Below are positions 8,668 through 16,671 of a stretch of 64,000 nt of DNA, piece after piece. A program made the position numbers and the translations under genes. The DNA is from Actinokineospora enzanensis DSM 44649 (lineage in GTDB: Bacteria; Actinomycetota; Actinomycetes; Mycobacteriales; Pseudonocardiaceae), in NCBI RefSeq assembly GCF_000374445.1, contig NZ_KB894404.1:186001-250000 (forward strand), written 5' to 3'. The notes under the pieces were generated by a model, which made no database searches, was not told the DNA's origin, and saw only the letters and a list, made by a program, of their open reading frames with translations. Within the stretch, counting starts at the first letter, position 1, and each line of letters starts with the position of its first letter.

Positions 8668-9510
8668 ATGCTGGGGATGACCGAGGTGATCACCCGCGAC
8701 GGTGCGTGGGTGTTCGACTTCGAGACGGTGCGGATCACGCCGGGCTCGGGCGCGCACCCGCTGCGTCAGGCGCTCGGGGATCTGGCGGTGCCGTTGGCCG
8801 CGATCGAGACCGTGGTGTTCGAGTCCGACCGCAAGGGCGGCACCCTGCGACTACGCCCCCGGCGCGGCGCCGACCCGCTGGTCCAGGCCACCGGCGGCGC
8901 GCTCCCGACCGCCGCCGATCCGTACCGGCTGGCCGTCGATGCCGGGGCGGTCGCCACCGCGACGTCCTTCGCGGCCGGGGTGCGGGACGCGCGGATGGTC
9001 GCGGGTGTCCCGGTCGAGCCTGCGGCCGAGTACCTCATGCCCGGCCCGGACGTGCCGTTGTCCACCACGGGTGAGGACGGCACGGTCACTTTCGACGGCG
9101 AACGCGTCCGTCTGGAATGGGGCTGGGCGGCGTCGACGGTGAAGAAGTCCGCCGGTCCGCGCGAGCTGCTCCTGTCCGACCTGGTCGGTCTGGAATGGAC
9201 GACAACGCAACTCCGCTTCCGCACCGCCGACTCGACACCCGCGCCCGCCGCCGCCGAGGACCTGCACTGCCTGCGGCTATGGGGGTTCAAGAAGGACATC
9301 GCCCACTCGGCCCTGGTCGCGGCGGCCGTCCTGGCCCGACTGCCACACCCGAGCGTGCCACGGCCGGAGCCGGAAACCCCACCCGCGCCGGGTGAATCCC
9401 CCGACACCGTCCTACGCAGACTCCGCGAACTCGGCGACCTGCACCGCGACGGTGTGCTGACCGACGAGGAGTTCGCGACCGCGAAACAGGCTCTGCTGCG
9501 TCGACTCTGA
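8668..9510 (+). CDS. DUF4429 domain protein with C-terminal SHOCT motif
   Basis: A 280-residue cytoplasmic protein with two related PH-like beta modules: one begins DGAWVFDFETVRI, the second DGERVRLEWGWAAS. This is the DUF4429 pattern common in actinobacteria. The last 30 residues (LRELGDLHRDGVLTDEEFATAKQALL) are a SHOCT motif, a short helical hairpin found at protein termini. The function is unknown. I used the ATG at 8668 because a GGCGAGGGG stretch lies before it; the frame opens 30 bases earlier. Confidence 0.8.
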   Translation: MLGMTEVITRDGAWVFDFETVRITPGSGAHPLRQALGDLAVPLAAIETVVFESDRKGGTLRLRPRRGADPLVQATGGALPTAADPYRLAVDAGAVATATSFAAGVRDARMVAGVPVEPAAEYLMPGPDVPLSTTGEDGTVTFDGERVRLEWGWAASTVKKSAGPRELLLSDLVGLEWTTTQLRFRTADSTPAPAAAEDLHCLRLWGFKKDIAHSALVAAAVLARLPHPSVPRPEPETPPAPGESPDTVLRRLRELGDLHRDGVLTDEEFATAKQALLRRL

Positions 9511-9514
9511 CCCG

Positions 9515-9682
9515 CTAGGCGCTGTCCCGCAAGTCCGGCACGCGCTATCCGCGCCCGCGCGGCCTCCGGCCGCACGGGCGGAAAGCCCAAGTACAACCCG
9601 GTACGTGCGGCTTCCCGCCCGCACGCCCAGAGACCACGCGGATCACGGATCCCGCGCACCAGACTTACCGGACAGCGCCTAG
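9515..9682. mobile_element. MITE-like element with terminal inverted repeats and CTAG duplication
   Basis: CTAG at 9515-9518 and CTAG at 9679-9682 bracket 160 bases whose ends are inverted repeats. Reading inwards, 21 of the first 26 bases match, including GCGCTGTCC and AAGTC blocks. No open reading frame lies inside, so it cannot encode its own transposase. CTAG fits the YTAR target duplication described for the IS5 subgroup, suggesting mobilisation in trans by an IS5-type transposase. It sits between the DUF4429 gene and the SGNH hydrolase gene, 11 bases before the latter's start, so it probably supplies or replaces that promoter region. Confidence 0.7.
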
Positions 9683-9693
9683 ACTCACTCGCG

Positions 9694-10758
9694 ATGACGC
9701 GGTGGATGACTCGGTACCGGTGGCATGCGGCGGTCCTGGTGTTGGTGCTGGTGCTCGTGGGCACCACCCTGGTGCTGCTCCGGCCGGAGCCGCCGCCCGC
9801 CCAGGGCCCGCCGAACGGTCCCAGGGTGCTGGTGGCGATGGGCGACAGCACCGTCTCGGGAGAGTCGGCAGGCGACTACGAACCCGGCACGGACGGCACC
9901 GACGGCGACTGGTGTCACCGTTCGCGGAACGCGTCCATCCACCAGACCGGCCTGCGCGGCATCGTGGAGACGATCAACCTGGCCTGCTCCGGCGCGAACT
10001 CCGCCCAGGTCGGCTTGGGCGACACGAAGCAGTACACCGAGGGCTCGCAGACGGCTCGCCTGGCTGAACTGGCTCAGAAAAAGCGTGTGGTGGCGATTCT
10101 GGTGGCGGTCGGCGCCAATGACGACCCCGGCTTCTCGCATGTCCTGGACGACTGCGTGCAAGCGTGGTTCGACCAGGGCAAACCCGGCTGTGCGGACTCG
10201 GTGGGGCCCGACTGGCAGCGGCGGGTGGACGCGATGGTGCCCAAGGTGGACAAGGCGCTCGCGGATATCCGGTCGGTGATGTCGAAGGCCGGTTACCAGA
10301 ACTCGGACTATCAGTTGGTGTTGCAGTCCTACGCGGCGCCGATCAGTCCTGATATCCGGCCGGAGCTGCGGAATCTCAACGGGTGCCCGTTTCGGGAGGT
10401 GGATCTCCGATGGGTTCGGGAGGCGGCCGTTCCCAAGATCACGGCGGGGGTGCGGCAGGCTGCTCGGGACTCCGGGGCTCGGTTGCTGGATATCTCGCGG
10501 GCCGGGTTGACTCGGGAGGCTTGTTCTCGGGAGAAGCCGGAGGAGGAGTGGTTCAGTCGGTTGGCCGTGCGCTGGAACGATCTCGGTGACGATGATCGGG
10601 CCAGTCACGCGTTGCAGGAATCGTTTCATCCCAACAAGGCTGGGCATGCTCAGATCGGGCGCTGTCTGGGGGAGTTCCTGGGGACCGAGTCGCCCGCTGC
10701 CGCTTGTCTGGCGGGTGCGGACGGCAATCTCCATGCTGCCAATAGCATCGGGCCGTGA
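9694..10758 (+). CDS. Membrane-anchored SGNH/GDSL hydrolase
   Basis: A 354-residue protein with one N-terminal hydrophobic helix (residues about 12-29, VLVLVLVGTTLVLL) and then a secreted SGNH-fold domain. Block I is AMGDSTVSGES with the nucleophile at Ser52, block II has the conserved glycine in CSGANS, block III the asparagine in GANDDP, and block V reads ESFHPN with the catalytic histidine; the usual aspartate three residues before it is glutamate here. Expected activity is ester hydrolysis outside the membrane; substrate unknown. The start lies just after the MITE-like element. A strong hairpin follows the gene. Confidence 0.85.
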   Translation: MTRWMTRYRWHAAVLVLVLVLVGTTLVLLRPEPPPAQGPPNGPRVLVAMGDSTVSGESAGDYEPGTDGTDGDWCHRSRNASIHQTGLRGIVETINLACSGANSAQVGLGDTKQYTEGSQTARLAELAQKKRVVAILVAVGANDDPGFSHVLDDCVQAWFDQGKPGCADSVGPDWQRRVDAMVPKVDKALADIRSVMSKAGYQNSDYQLVLQSYAAPISPDIRPELRNLNGCPFREVDLRWVREAAVPKITAGVRQAARDSGARLLDISRAGLTREACSREKPEEEWFSRLAVRWNDLGDDDRASHALQESFHPNKAGHAQIGRCLGEFLGTESPAAACLAGADGNLHAANSIGP

Positions 10759-10814
10759 CGTGAGATTCGCGGTAGGTGTCGGTTTTCGACGGCCTGCCTT
10801 CGGTCCGCGCCTGG

Positions 10815-10851
10815 TTGGCGGTGCCGCGCCCGCCCGGCGCGGCACCGCCAA
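10815..10851. terminator. Bidirectional hairpin terminator
   Basis: Perfect 16-bp arms (TTGGCGGTGCCGCGCC and its complement) with a 5-base loop CGCCC lie between the convergent SGNH hydrolase and S37 peptidase genes. There is no T-run, as usual for actinobacterial terminators. Confidence 0.75.
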
Positions 10852-10859
10852 TCCTCGAA

Positions 10860-12314
10860 TTACAACAACGGGTAGCGTCGGTCGTTACGAGGCTCTGCCC
10901 GGTCCAGGTCGGTCAGACCATCGGTGCCGCGCGAGCTGACAGCAGGCGCGGTCACGTTCGCCCACCGAAGAACGGCGGCAGTGGCCGCATCCTTGTCGGC
11001 AGGGCTCAGCGCCGCGATATTCGCGCCGTGGTTGGCTCCGGGAGCCGTGTAGACGGATGAGTCGTGGCAGCTGGGTTGGAACTGCTCGGCTCCCCACGGG
11101 TCATTGCTCCCGTAGATGAACAGCATCTGCGAAGACTGCGTTCGTACCCACCGGTCCACGTCGATCATCGGTCGGGGGTCGTGCGGGCGACGCAGTTCCT
11201 TCGGCAGGTTGGAGTTCGCCTGGTAGAGCCCGGGGTACCGCAACAATCCGCGCAGGTGTTCGAACTTCGGTGCGGGCCACCCGAGCTGCGTCGCCGCCTG
11301 GTAGTAGTACGGGTTGTACTTGGTGATTCCCTGGTCGGCGTAGAAGGCGAACCCGGCGGTGGCGTCGATGAAGGCGTACAGCTCGTCATCGGACGCGGTC
11401 TTCACCGGCACGCTGGGACAATCGGACTGCAACGAGTACTGCCAGAAAGCCCATTCGGTATCGAGAACCGTCTCCTCGTAGGCCCGGTCGATCGACCCCA
11501 GGGTGTTGAAGGTCCACTTGTTCGCGTCGGCCGTCGCCTGGTACTTCGCGACCATGGCCGCGCGCCGCTTGAGAGCCTCCTTCTGCACGTCCTCCAACTT
11601 CGTCCGGCAGTCGCGGTCGCCGACCGTACGGAAGAACCTGTCGTAGGCCCGGTCCTCGGTGTTGATCACGTCGTTGGGGGCGACGTAGGCGACCACGCCG
11701 TCCACGTCGTGCGGGTAGAAGCGGCGGTGGTACACCGAGGTCATGCCGCCCTTGCTGGCCCCGGTGGAAATCCACCTGGCCGAATAGATGGGCTTCAGCG
11801 CCTGCACGATCAGGTGATGATCGGTGGCGGCCTGCCAGATATCCAGGTCATCCCAGTCGGCCGGATCGGGCCGGGACGGGGTGAAGAACCTCTGCTCCAC
11901 CGAGATCTGGTTCCCGTCGACCAACCGGGTCGGCTCCGACCGGAACGGGTAGTCGGGCATGTCGTACCCGGTGGTGTGCAGGATCATCGGCCGCGAAGTG
12001 TCCTTGTGCAGCAGCTGGAACCGCTGCTCGAACGTCGCGCCACGCGGGTTGTGGTGGTCGACCGCTTGTCTGAACGTGAGCATGAAGAACCGGTAGCCGT
12101 CGGTGGTCTGCGTGTCGGACACGATCGTCAGGCCGGGGATCGCGCGCAGCCGGTCGGCGATGTCCTTGGTGTTCTGTGCTGCGGTGTTCTGTGCTGCGGA
12201 CAGCGAGTCCGTCCTGGCCGGTGCGGCCTGCGCCGGGGTCGCCCCGACGACCAGGCCGACGGCGGTGGCGGCCGCCAGGACGGCGACTAACGCCCGGTTT
12301 CCGCGGTTGTGCAC
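10860..12314 (-). CDS. Secreted tripeptidyl aminopeptidase (peptidase family S37)
   Basis: A 484-residue precursor. A signal peptide (RNRALVAVLAAATAVGLVVG-type core, cleavage near AQA-AP at about residue 30) is followed by the S37 catalytic domain. The nucleophile is in STGASKGGMTS (GxSxGG), and nearby blocks such as VDHHNPRG, LHTTGYDMPDYPFR and GVVAYVAPND match the Streptomyces secreted prolyl tripeptidyl aminopeptidases. The acid and histidine probably lie in SNDPWGAEQF and APGANHGAN near the C-terminus. It should release tripeptides from extracellular protein fragments. Just after the signal peptide, SAAQNTAAQNT is a duplicated pentapeptide encoded by a tandem DNA repeat. Confidence 0.9.
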   Translation of the reverse strand: MHNRGNRALVAVLAAATAVGLVVGATPAQAAPARTDSLSAAQNTAAQNTKDIADRLRAIPGLTIVSDTQTTDGYRFFMLTFRQAVDHHNPRGATFEQRFQLLHKDTSRPMILHTTGYDMPDYPFRSEPTRLVDGNQISVEQRFFTPSRPDPADWDDLDIWQAATDHHLIVQALKPIYSARWISTGASKGGMTSVYHRRFYPHDVDGVVAYVAPNDVINTEDRAYDRFFRTVGDRDCRTKLEDVQKEALKRRAAMVAKYQATADANKWTFNTLGSIDRAYEETVLDTEWAFWQYSLQSDCPSVPVKTASDDELYAFIDATAGFAFYADQGITKYNPYYYQAATQLGWPAPKFEHLRGLLRYPGLYQANSNLPKELRRPHDPRPMIDVDRWVRTQSSQMLFIYGSNDPWGAEQFQPSCHDSSVYTAPGANHGANIAALSPADKDAATAAVLRWANVTAPAVSSRGTDGLTDLDRAEPRNDRRYPLL

Positions 12315-12478
12315 GGCCCAACTCCTCGGTCACGGGCCGCCCTGGCGGCGGCCGGGGGCCAGAGTCTTGCGCACCGCCGTCGGTGTCGGAAACCCGCTGA
12401 CAAACGCGCCACGACAGATGTCGGCGGCCGTTCGACGGGTGTCGTCCCGGTCGGCCCGGGAGCGGACACCCGTTCGGC

Positions 12479-12496
12479 CTAGTGGTGCACCACTAG
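12479..12496. promoter_or_regulatory. 18-bp perfect palindrome
   Basis: CTAGTGGTGCACCACTAG is a perfect inverted repeat in the 210-base gap between the KamA gene end and the S37 peptidase start. A shorter relative (CTAGTG, three bases, CACTAG) occurs at 34256-34270. It could be a regulator site, a small transcription-ending hairpin for the KamA gene, or a remnant of a mobile repeat; the sequence does not decide. Confidence 0.4.
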
Positions 12497-12524
12497 CACC
12501 GCCGGCTGTCCACAGTGGAGTCGG

Positions 12525-13943
12525 TTAGCCGAGGTAGTCCGGGTGCGCCTGCCAGTACCGCCTGCCCGATTCCGGGAGGGTGGAGATCGGGTCGAAGTAC
12601 GGGTAGCGGCGCTGCAGGATCTCGGCCTGGTCGCCGCCGGTCGCGCGTTCGGTGCCGGCCAGGTAGTTCTTCGTCCAGTAGGACACGCCCAGTTCGCGGT
12701 CGTACTCGGCGACCTGGTGCACCCAGCGTTTGCCCACGTACGGCACGTCGCAGATGATCCGGGGGGTGGCGTAGCCGGGCAGGTAGCCCATGATCGCGTG
12801 TTGCAGCGCCTGCGCCTCCCAGACGGCGACGCGCCAGTGTTCGGCGTTGGGGATCATGTCGCACATGTAGAAGTAGTAGGGGAGGATGTTCGCCTCGCCC
12901 TGCAACGCGAAGCACAGGTCCAGCAACGCCTCCGGGGTCGCGTTCACGCCCCGCATCAGCACGCCCTGGTTGCGCACGTCCCGCACGCCGACCTCCAGCG
13001 CGGTCCGGGCGGCCTCGGCCACCAGCGGGGTCACCGACTGCGCGTGGTTGACGTGGGTGTGGATGGCCAGATTGACACCGCGCCGCGAGGCGGTGTGCGC
13101 GACCCGTTCCAGGCCCTCCACCACCGACGGCTGCAACCAGTGCTGCGGCAGGCCCGCGAGCGCCTTGGTGGCCAGCCGGATGTCGCGGACGGTCTCGATG
13201 TCCAACAGCCGCATCAGGAACGACTCCAGCTGCTTCCACGGCACGTTCGCCACGTCGCCGCCGGAGACGACCACGTCCCGCACGCCCGGGGTCCGCCGCA
13301 GGTAGTCGATCATCCGGTCCTGCCGGTCCACCGGCTTGAGCGCGAGCTTGTGCTTGTCCACCTGCGGCGTCGAGTTGCCGACCAGGTCCATCCTGGTGCA
13401 GTGCCCGCAGTACTGGGGGCAGGTGGACAGCAGTTCGGCCAGCACCTTGGTGGGGTAGCGGTGGGTCAGGCCCTCCACCACCCACATCTCGGCCTCGTGC
13501 AGCGAGTCCCTGGTCGAGTGCGGGTGACTGGGATGGACCGGGTCGCGGTCGGAGCGCACCGGCAGCATGTAGCGGCGCACCGGGTCGGCCAGGAACGCCT
13601 CGGTGAACTCGCCGGGCGCGGCGTGCGGGGCCATCGTGTTGAGCATCTGCGGTGGCAGCAGCATCGACATCGTGGCCAGTTCGGCCTGGTCGGCGGCCAG
13701 GTCGGCGTAGAACGACTCGGTCAGCAGGTCACCGGCGACGCGGCGCAGCTGGCGCTCGTTCTTCACGCAGTTCGCCCGCTGCCACTGCGCGTCCCGCCAC
13801 TGCGCCTCGGTGACGTGCGCCCACCCGGGGAAGCGGCGCCAGTCGGGCTCGATCAGCTCGCGGCGCGCGTACTCGTAGGGCTGGCCGAACAGGTGGGCGT
13901 CCGACTTCTCGACCAACGTGACCATCTCGGGCATCGCAGTCAT
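12525..13943 (-). CDS. kamA: KamA-family radical SAM protein (lysine 2,3-aminomutase-like)
   Basis: A 472-residue member of the lysine 2,3-aminomutase family, which uses a [4Fe-4S] cluster, S-adenosylmethionine and PLP to move the alpha-amino group of lysine to the beta carbon. Cluster cysteines are Cys175, Cys179 and Cys182 in CPQYCGHC. The glycine-rich SAM region includes VVVSGGD. The PLP lysine motif, PGGGGK in characterised enzymes, appears here as PYVGK (Lys405). It faces the kdd-kamDE-kal operon across a 94-base divergent promoter region, the context expected for L-lysine to beta-lysine. A good AGGAGT site precedes the ATG. The altered PLP motif leaves substrate choice less certain. Confidence 0.85.
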   Translation of the reverse strand: MTAMPEMVTLVEKSDAHLFGQPYEYARRELIEPDWRRFPGWAHVTEAQWRDAQWQRANCVKNERQLRRVAGDLLTESFYADLAADQAELATMSMLLPPQMLNTMAPHAAPGEFTEAFLADPVRRYMLPVRSDRDPVHPSHPHSTRDSLHEAEMWVVEGLTHRYPTKVLAELLSTCPQYCGHCTRMDLVGNSTPQVDKHKLALKPVDRQDRMIDYLRRTPGVRDVVVSGGDVANVPWKQLESFLMRLLDIETVRDIRLATKALAGLPQHWLQPSVVEGLERVAHTASRRGVNLAIHTHVNHAQSVTPLVAEAARTALEVGVRDVRNQGVLMRGVNATPEALLDLCFALQGEANILPYYFYMCDMIPNAEHWRVAVWEAQALQHAIMGYLPGYATPRIICDVPYVGKRWVHQVAEYDRELGVSYWTKNYLAGTERATGGDQAEILQRRYPYFDPISTLPESGRRYWQAHPDYLG

Positions 13944-14037
13944 ATGTACTCCTAGCCGCTAGAGTGGCGTAAAGATATGCTGCCACAATGTCGCTGCGCC
14001 GTAAATTTTTCGGCCTGAATCTGGAGGGGGTGGGGCG
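13944..14037. promoter_or_regulatory. Divergent promoter region of the lysine aminomutase cluster
   Basis: A 94-base spacer between divergent kamA and kdd, unusually A+T-rich for this window (for example GTAAAGATATGCT and GTAAATTTTTCGG). It contains the inverted pair GTGGC...GCCAC (13963-13988 region) around GTAAAGATATGCT. It must hold both promoters; the specific regulator is not evident and no regulator gene is in the cluster. Confidence 0.45.
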
Positions 14038-15069
14038 ATGAGCGGGTTCCCGGTCGGCTCGCCGTACGGGCTGCACCGCGTGCTCGACCCGGTCGGCGTG
14101 CTGCCCCAGCAGGCCCGGCGCCTGGACCCCGACCCGCGCCCCTACGCCGACGAGGTCGTGGTCGACGTCGAGCGGCTCAACCTGGACGCCGCCTCCTACC
14201 GGCAGCTGTGCGAGGAGCACGGGGACGACGTCCGCGCGGCGGTGCTGGCGATCGTCGTCGAGCGCGGGAAGATGCAGAACCCGGTCACCGGCTCCGGCGG
14301 CATGCTGCTGGGCACCGTCCGCGCGGTCGGCCCCGACTCGCCGCTGGGCCTGCGCCCCGGCGACCGGATCGCCACCCTCGTCTCACTCACCCTCACCCCG
14401 TTGCGGATCACCGACGGCCTTGCCGACTGGGACGGCGCGAGCGAGCAGGTCCCGTGCGCGGGCACGGCTGTCCTGTTCGGCCGTTCCATCGCTGCCGTGC
14501 TGCCCGACGACCTGCCGGACGCGTTGGCGCTGTCCGTGCTGGACGTGTGCGGAGCGCCCGCGCTCACCGACCGTGTCGTGCGCGAGGCGGGGGAGGGGGT
14601 GTCGGTGTGTGTGTTGGGCGGAGGCGGGAAATCCGGGTCGTTGTCGCTGGCCGCTGCCCGCCGCGCGGGGGCGGATCGCGTGGTGGCGCTCGTGCCCACG
14701 GAAGCCGAGGCCGACGCCGTGCGCGCGGCCGGGCTGGCCGACCAGGTCGTGCTCGCCGACGCTCGTGACCCGGTCGCCGTGGCCGAGGCCGTGGGCGCGC
14801 CGGTGGACGTCACCGTGGTCTGCGTGGACGTGCCCGGCTGCGAACACGGCGCGATCCTCGCCACAGCCGACGGCGGCACGGTCGTGTTCTTCTCGATGGC
14901 CACCTCGTTCTCGGCGGCCGCGCTGGGCGCCGAGGGACTGGCCGCCGACGTGCGCATGCTGGTCGGCAACGGGTACGTCCCCGGGCACGCGGCGTTCGCG
15001 CTCGACCTGCTGCGCGCCGAGCCCGGGGTGCGGGCCCTGTTCGCCGCCCGCGAGACTCGGTCACCGTGA
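14038..15069 (+). CDS. kdd: L-erythro-3,5-diaminohexanoate dehydrogenase
   Basis: A 343-residue protein matching Kdd of the lysine fermentation pathway, which oxidises 3,5-diaminohexanoate to 5-amino-3-oxohexanoate with NAD. Characteristic segments are the start SPYGLHRVLDPVGVLPQQA, IVVERGKMQNPVTGSGGML, and the Rossmann motif VCVLGGGGKSGSLS. Length agrees with clostridial and environmental Kdd proteins. It heads the + strand operon and overlaps the next gene by GTGA. A GGAGGGGG stretch lies upstream of the ATG. Confidence 0.88.
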   Translation: MSGFPVGSPYGLHRVLDPVGVLPQQARRLDPDPRPYADEVVVDVERLNLDAASYRQLCEEHGDDVRAAVLAIVVERGKMQNPVTGSGGMLLGTVRAVGPDSPLGLRPGDRIATLVSLTLTPLRITDGLADWDGASEQVPCAGTAVLFGRSIAAVLPDDLPDALALSVLDVCGAPALTDRVVREAGEGVSVCVLGGGGKSGSLSLAAARRAGADRVVALVPTEAEADAVRAAGLADQVVLADARDPVAVAEAVGAPVDVTVVCVDVPGCEHGAILATADGGTVVFFSMATSFSAAALGAEGLAADVRMLVGNGYVPGHAAFALDLLRAEPGVRALFAARETRSP

Positions 15070-16652
15070 CCACCACACTGCTGCTCGGCGGCCGGGTCCA
15101 CTCGCCCGCCGACCCCGACGCCACCGCCCTCGCCGTCCAGGACGGGACGGTGGTCTGGCTCGGGCAGGACTCCGTCGGCCGCGCGCTGCACCCCGGCGCC
15201 GAGGTCGTCGAGCTGGACGGCGCGTTCGTGACGCCCGCGTTCGTGGACGCGCACGTGCACGCCACCTCGGCCGGGCTGTTGCGCACCGGGCTGGACCTCA
15301 CCGGCACCCGGTCGCTCGCGGAGTGCCTGGCCGCGGTGACCGCGCACGTCCGGGCCACCGGGGACACGCTGGTGTGGGGGCACGGCTGGGACGAGACGGC
15401 CTGGCCCGAGCGACGCCCGCCCGCCCGTACGGAGATCGACGCCGCCGCCGGGGGCGTGGCCGTGTACCTGTCCCGAGTGGACGTGCACTCCGCCGCGGTC
15501 AGCACCGCGCTGGTCGAGCGCGCCCCGGGCGTGCGCGACGCCGACGGCTACCACCCCGAGGGCCCGCTGACCCGCGACGCCCACCACCGGGCCCGGCGCG
15601 CCGCCCAGGACGCGATCAGCCCGGCCCAGCGCGCCGCCGCGCAGACCGGGTTTCTCCGGCACGCCGCCGCCATGGGCGTGGCCTGCGTGCACGAGTGCGC
15701 CGGTCCGGACATCTCCGGCCCGGACGATCTCGCCGAACTGCTGGGCCGCACCGGCGACCTGCCCGATGTGGTCGGGTACTGGGGCGAGCGGGGCTCGGCC
15801 GATCTCGCCGCCAAGCACGGCGTGCGCGGTTTGGCGGGCGACCTGTTCGTGGACGGCGCCCTGGGCTCCCGGACCGCCGCCCTGTGCGCGCCCTACGCCG
15901 ACGCGGACACCTCCGGCGCCCTCTACCTGGACGCCGCGCAGATCGCCGAGCACCTGATCGCCTGCACCGAGGCGGGCATCCAGGCCGGGTTCCACGTGAT
16001 CGGCGACGGCGCGGTGGCCGAGATCGTCGAGGGCTTCGCGCGCGCCGAGGCGGTCACCGGCCTGCCCGCGCTCGCCGGGTCCCGGCACCGGCTCGAACAC
16101 CTGGAGATGGTCACCGGCGAGCAGGCCGGGCGGCTGGGGCGCTGGGGCGTGGTCGCCTCGGTGCAGCCGCTGTTCGACGCGGCCTGGGGCGGTCCGGACG
16201 GCATGTACGTCGACCGGCTCGGGCCCGAGCGCGGCGTGGCGCTCAACCCGTTCGCCCGGCTCGCCGCCGCGGGCGTGATCCTCGCGCTGGGCTCGGACTC
16301 CCCGGTCACCCGCGTCGACCCGTGGGCGACCGTGCGCGCCGCCGTGCACCACCGCACGCCCGGGTCCGGCCTGTCGCCGCGCGCCGCGTTCACCGCCCAC
16401 ACGCGCGGCGGCTGGCGCGCGGCCGGGGTCGACGACGGTCTCACCGGGATGCTCGTGCCCGGTGCCCCCGCCACCTACGCGATCTGGGACGCGACGGACC
16501 TGGTCGTGGCCGCGCCGGATTCCCGGGTGCAGCGCTGGTCGACCGACCCGCGCTCCCGCGTCCCCGCGCTGCCGCCGTTGGACCCCGACGCGCCGCTGCC
16601 CACCTGCCTGCGCACCGTCCTGCGCGGACGCGTGATCCACAACCGGAGCTGA
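15066..16652 (+). CDS. YtcJ-like amidohydrolase
   Basis: A 528-residue amidohydrolase-superfamily protein. Metal ligands expected of the family are visible: the HxH pair in FVDAHVHAT, histidines in GFHVIGDGAV and HRLEHLEMV, and the aspartate in LGSDSPVT. The DGAL phrase (FVDGALGSRTA) is typical of the YtcJ subgroup. It is embedded in the lysine operon by a GTGA overlap with kdd and lies 19 bases before kamD, a position where other lysine-degrading organisms carry different genes such as kce. Its substrate is unknown. It could hydrolyse an acylated lysine derivative, or be an accessory enzyme; it is not homologous to Kce. Confidence 0.8.
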   Translation: MTTTLLLGGRVHSPADPDATALAVQDGTVVWLGQDSVGRALHPGAEVVELDGAFVTPAFVDAHVHATSAGLLRTGLDLTGTRSLAECLAAVTAHVRATGDTLVWGHGWDETAWPERRPPARTEIDAAAGGVAVYLSRVDVHSAAVSTALVERAPGVRDADGYHPEGPLTRDAHHRARRAAQDAISPAQRAAAQTGFLRHAAAMGVACVHECAGPDISGPDDLAELLGRTGDLPDVVGYWGERGSADLAAKHGVRGLAGDLFVDGALGSRTAALCAPYADADTSGALYLDAAQIAEHLIACTEAGIQAGFHVIGDGAVAEIVEGFARAEAVTGLPALAGSRHRLEHLEMVTGEQAGRLGRWGVVASVQPLFDAAWGGPDGMYVDRLGPERGVALNPFARLAAAGVILALGSDSPVTRVDPWATVRAAVHHRTPGSGLSPRAAFTAHTRGGWRAAGVDDGLTGMLVPGAPATYAIWDATDLVVAAPDSRVQRWSTDPRSRVPALPPLDPDAPLPTCLRTVLRGRVIHNRS

Positions 16653-16671
16653 TCGAGAGAGAGGAGCCGCG

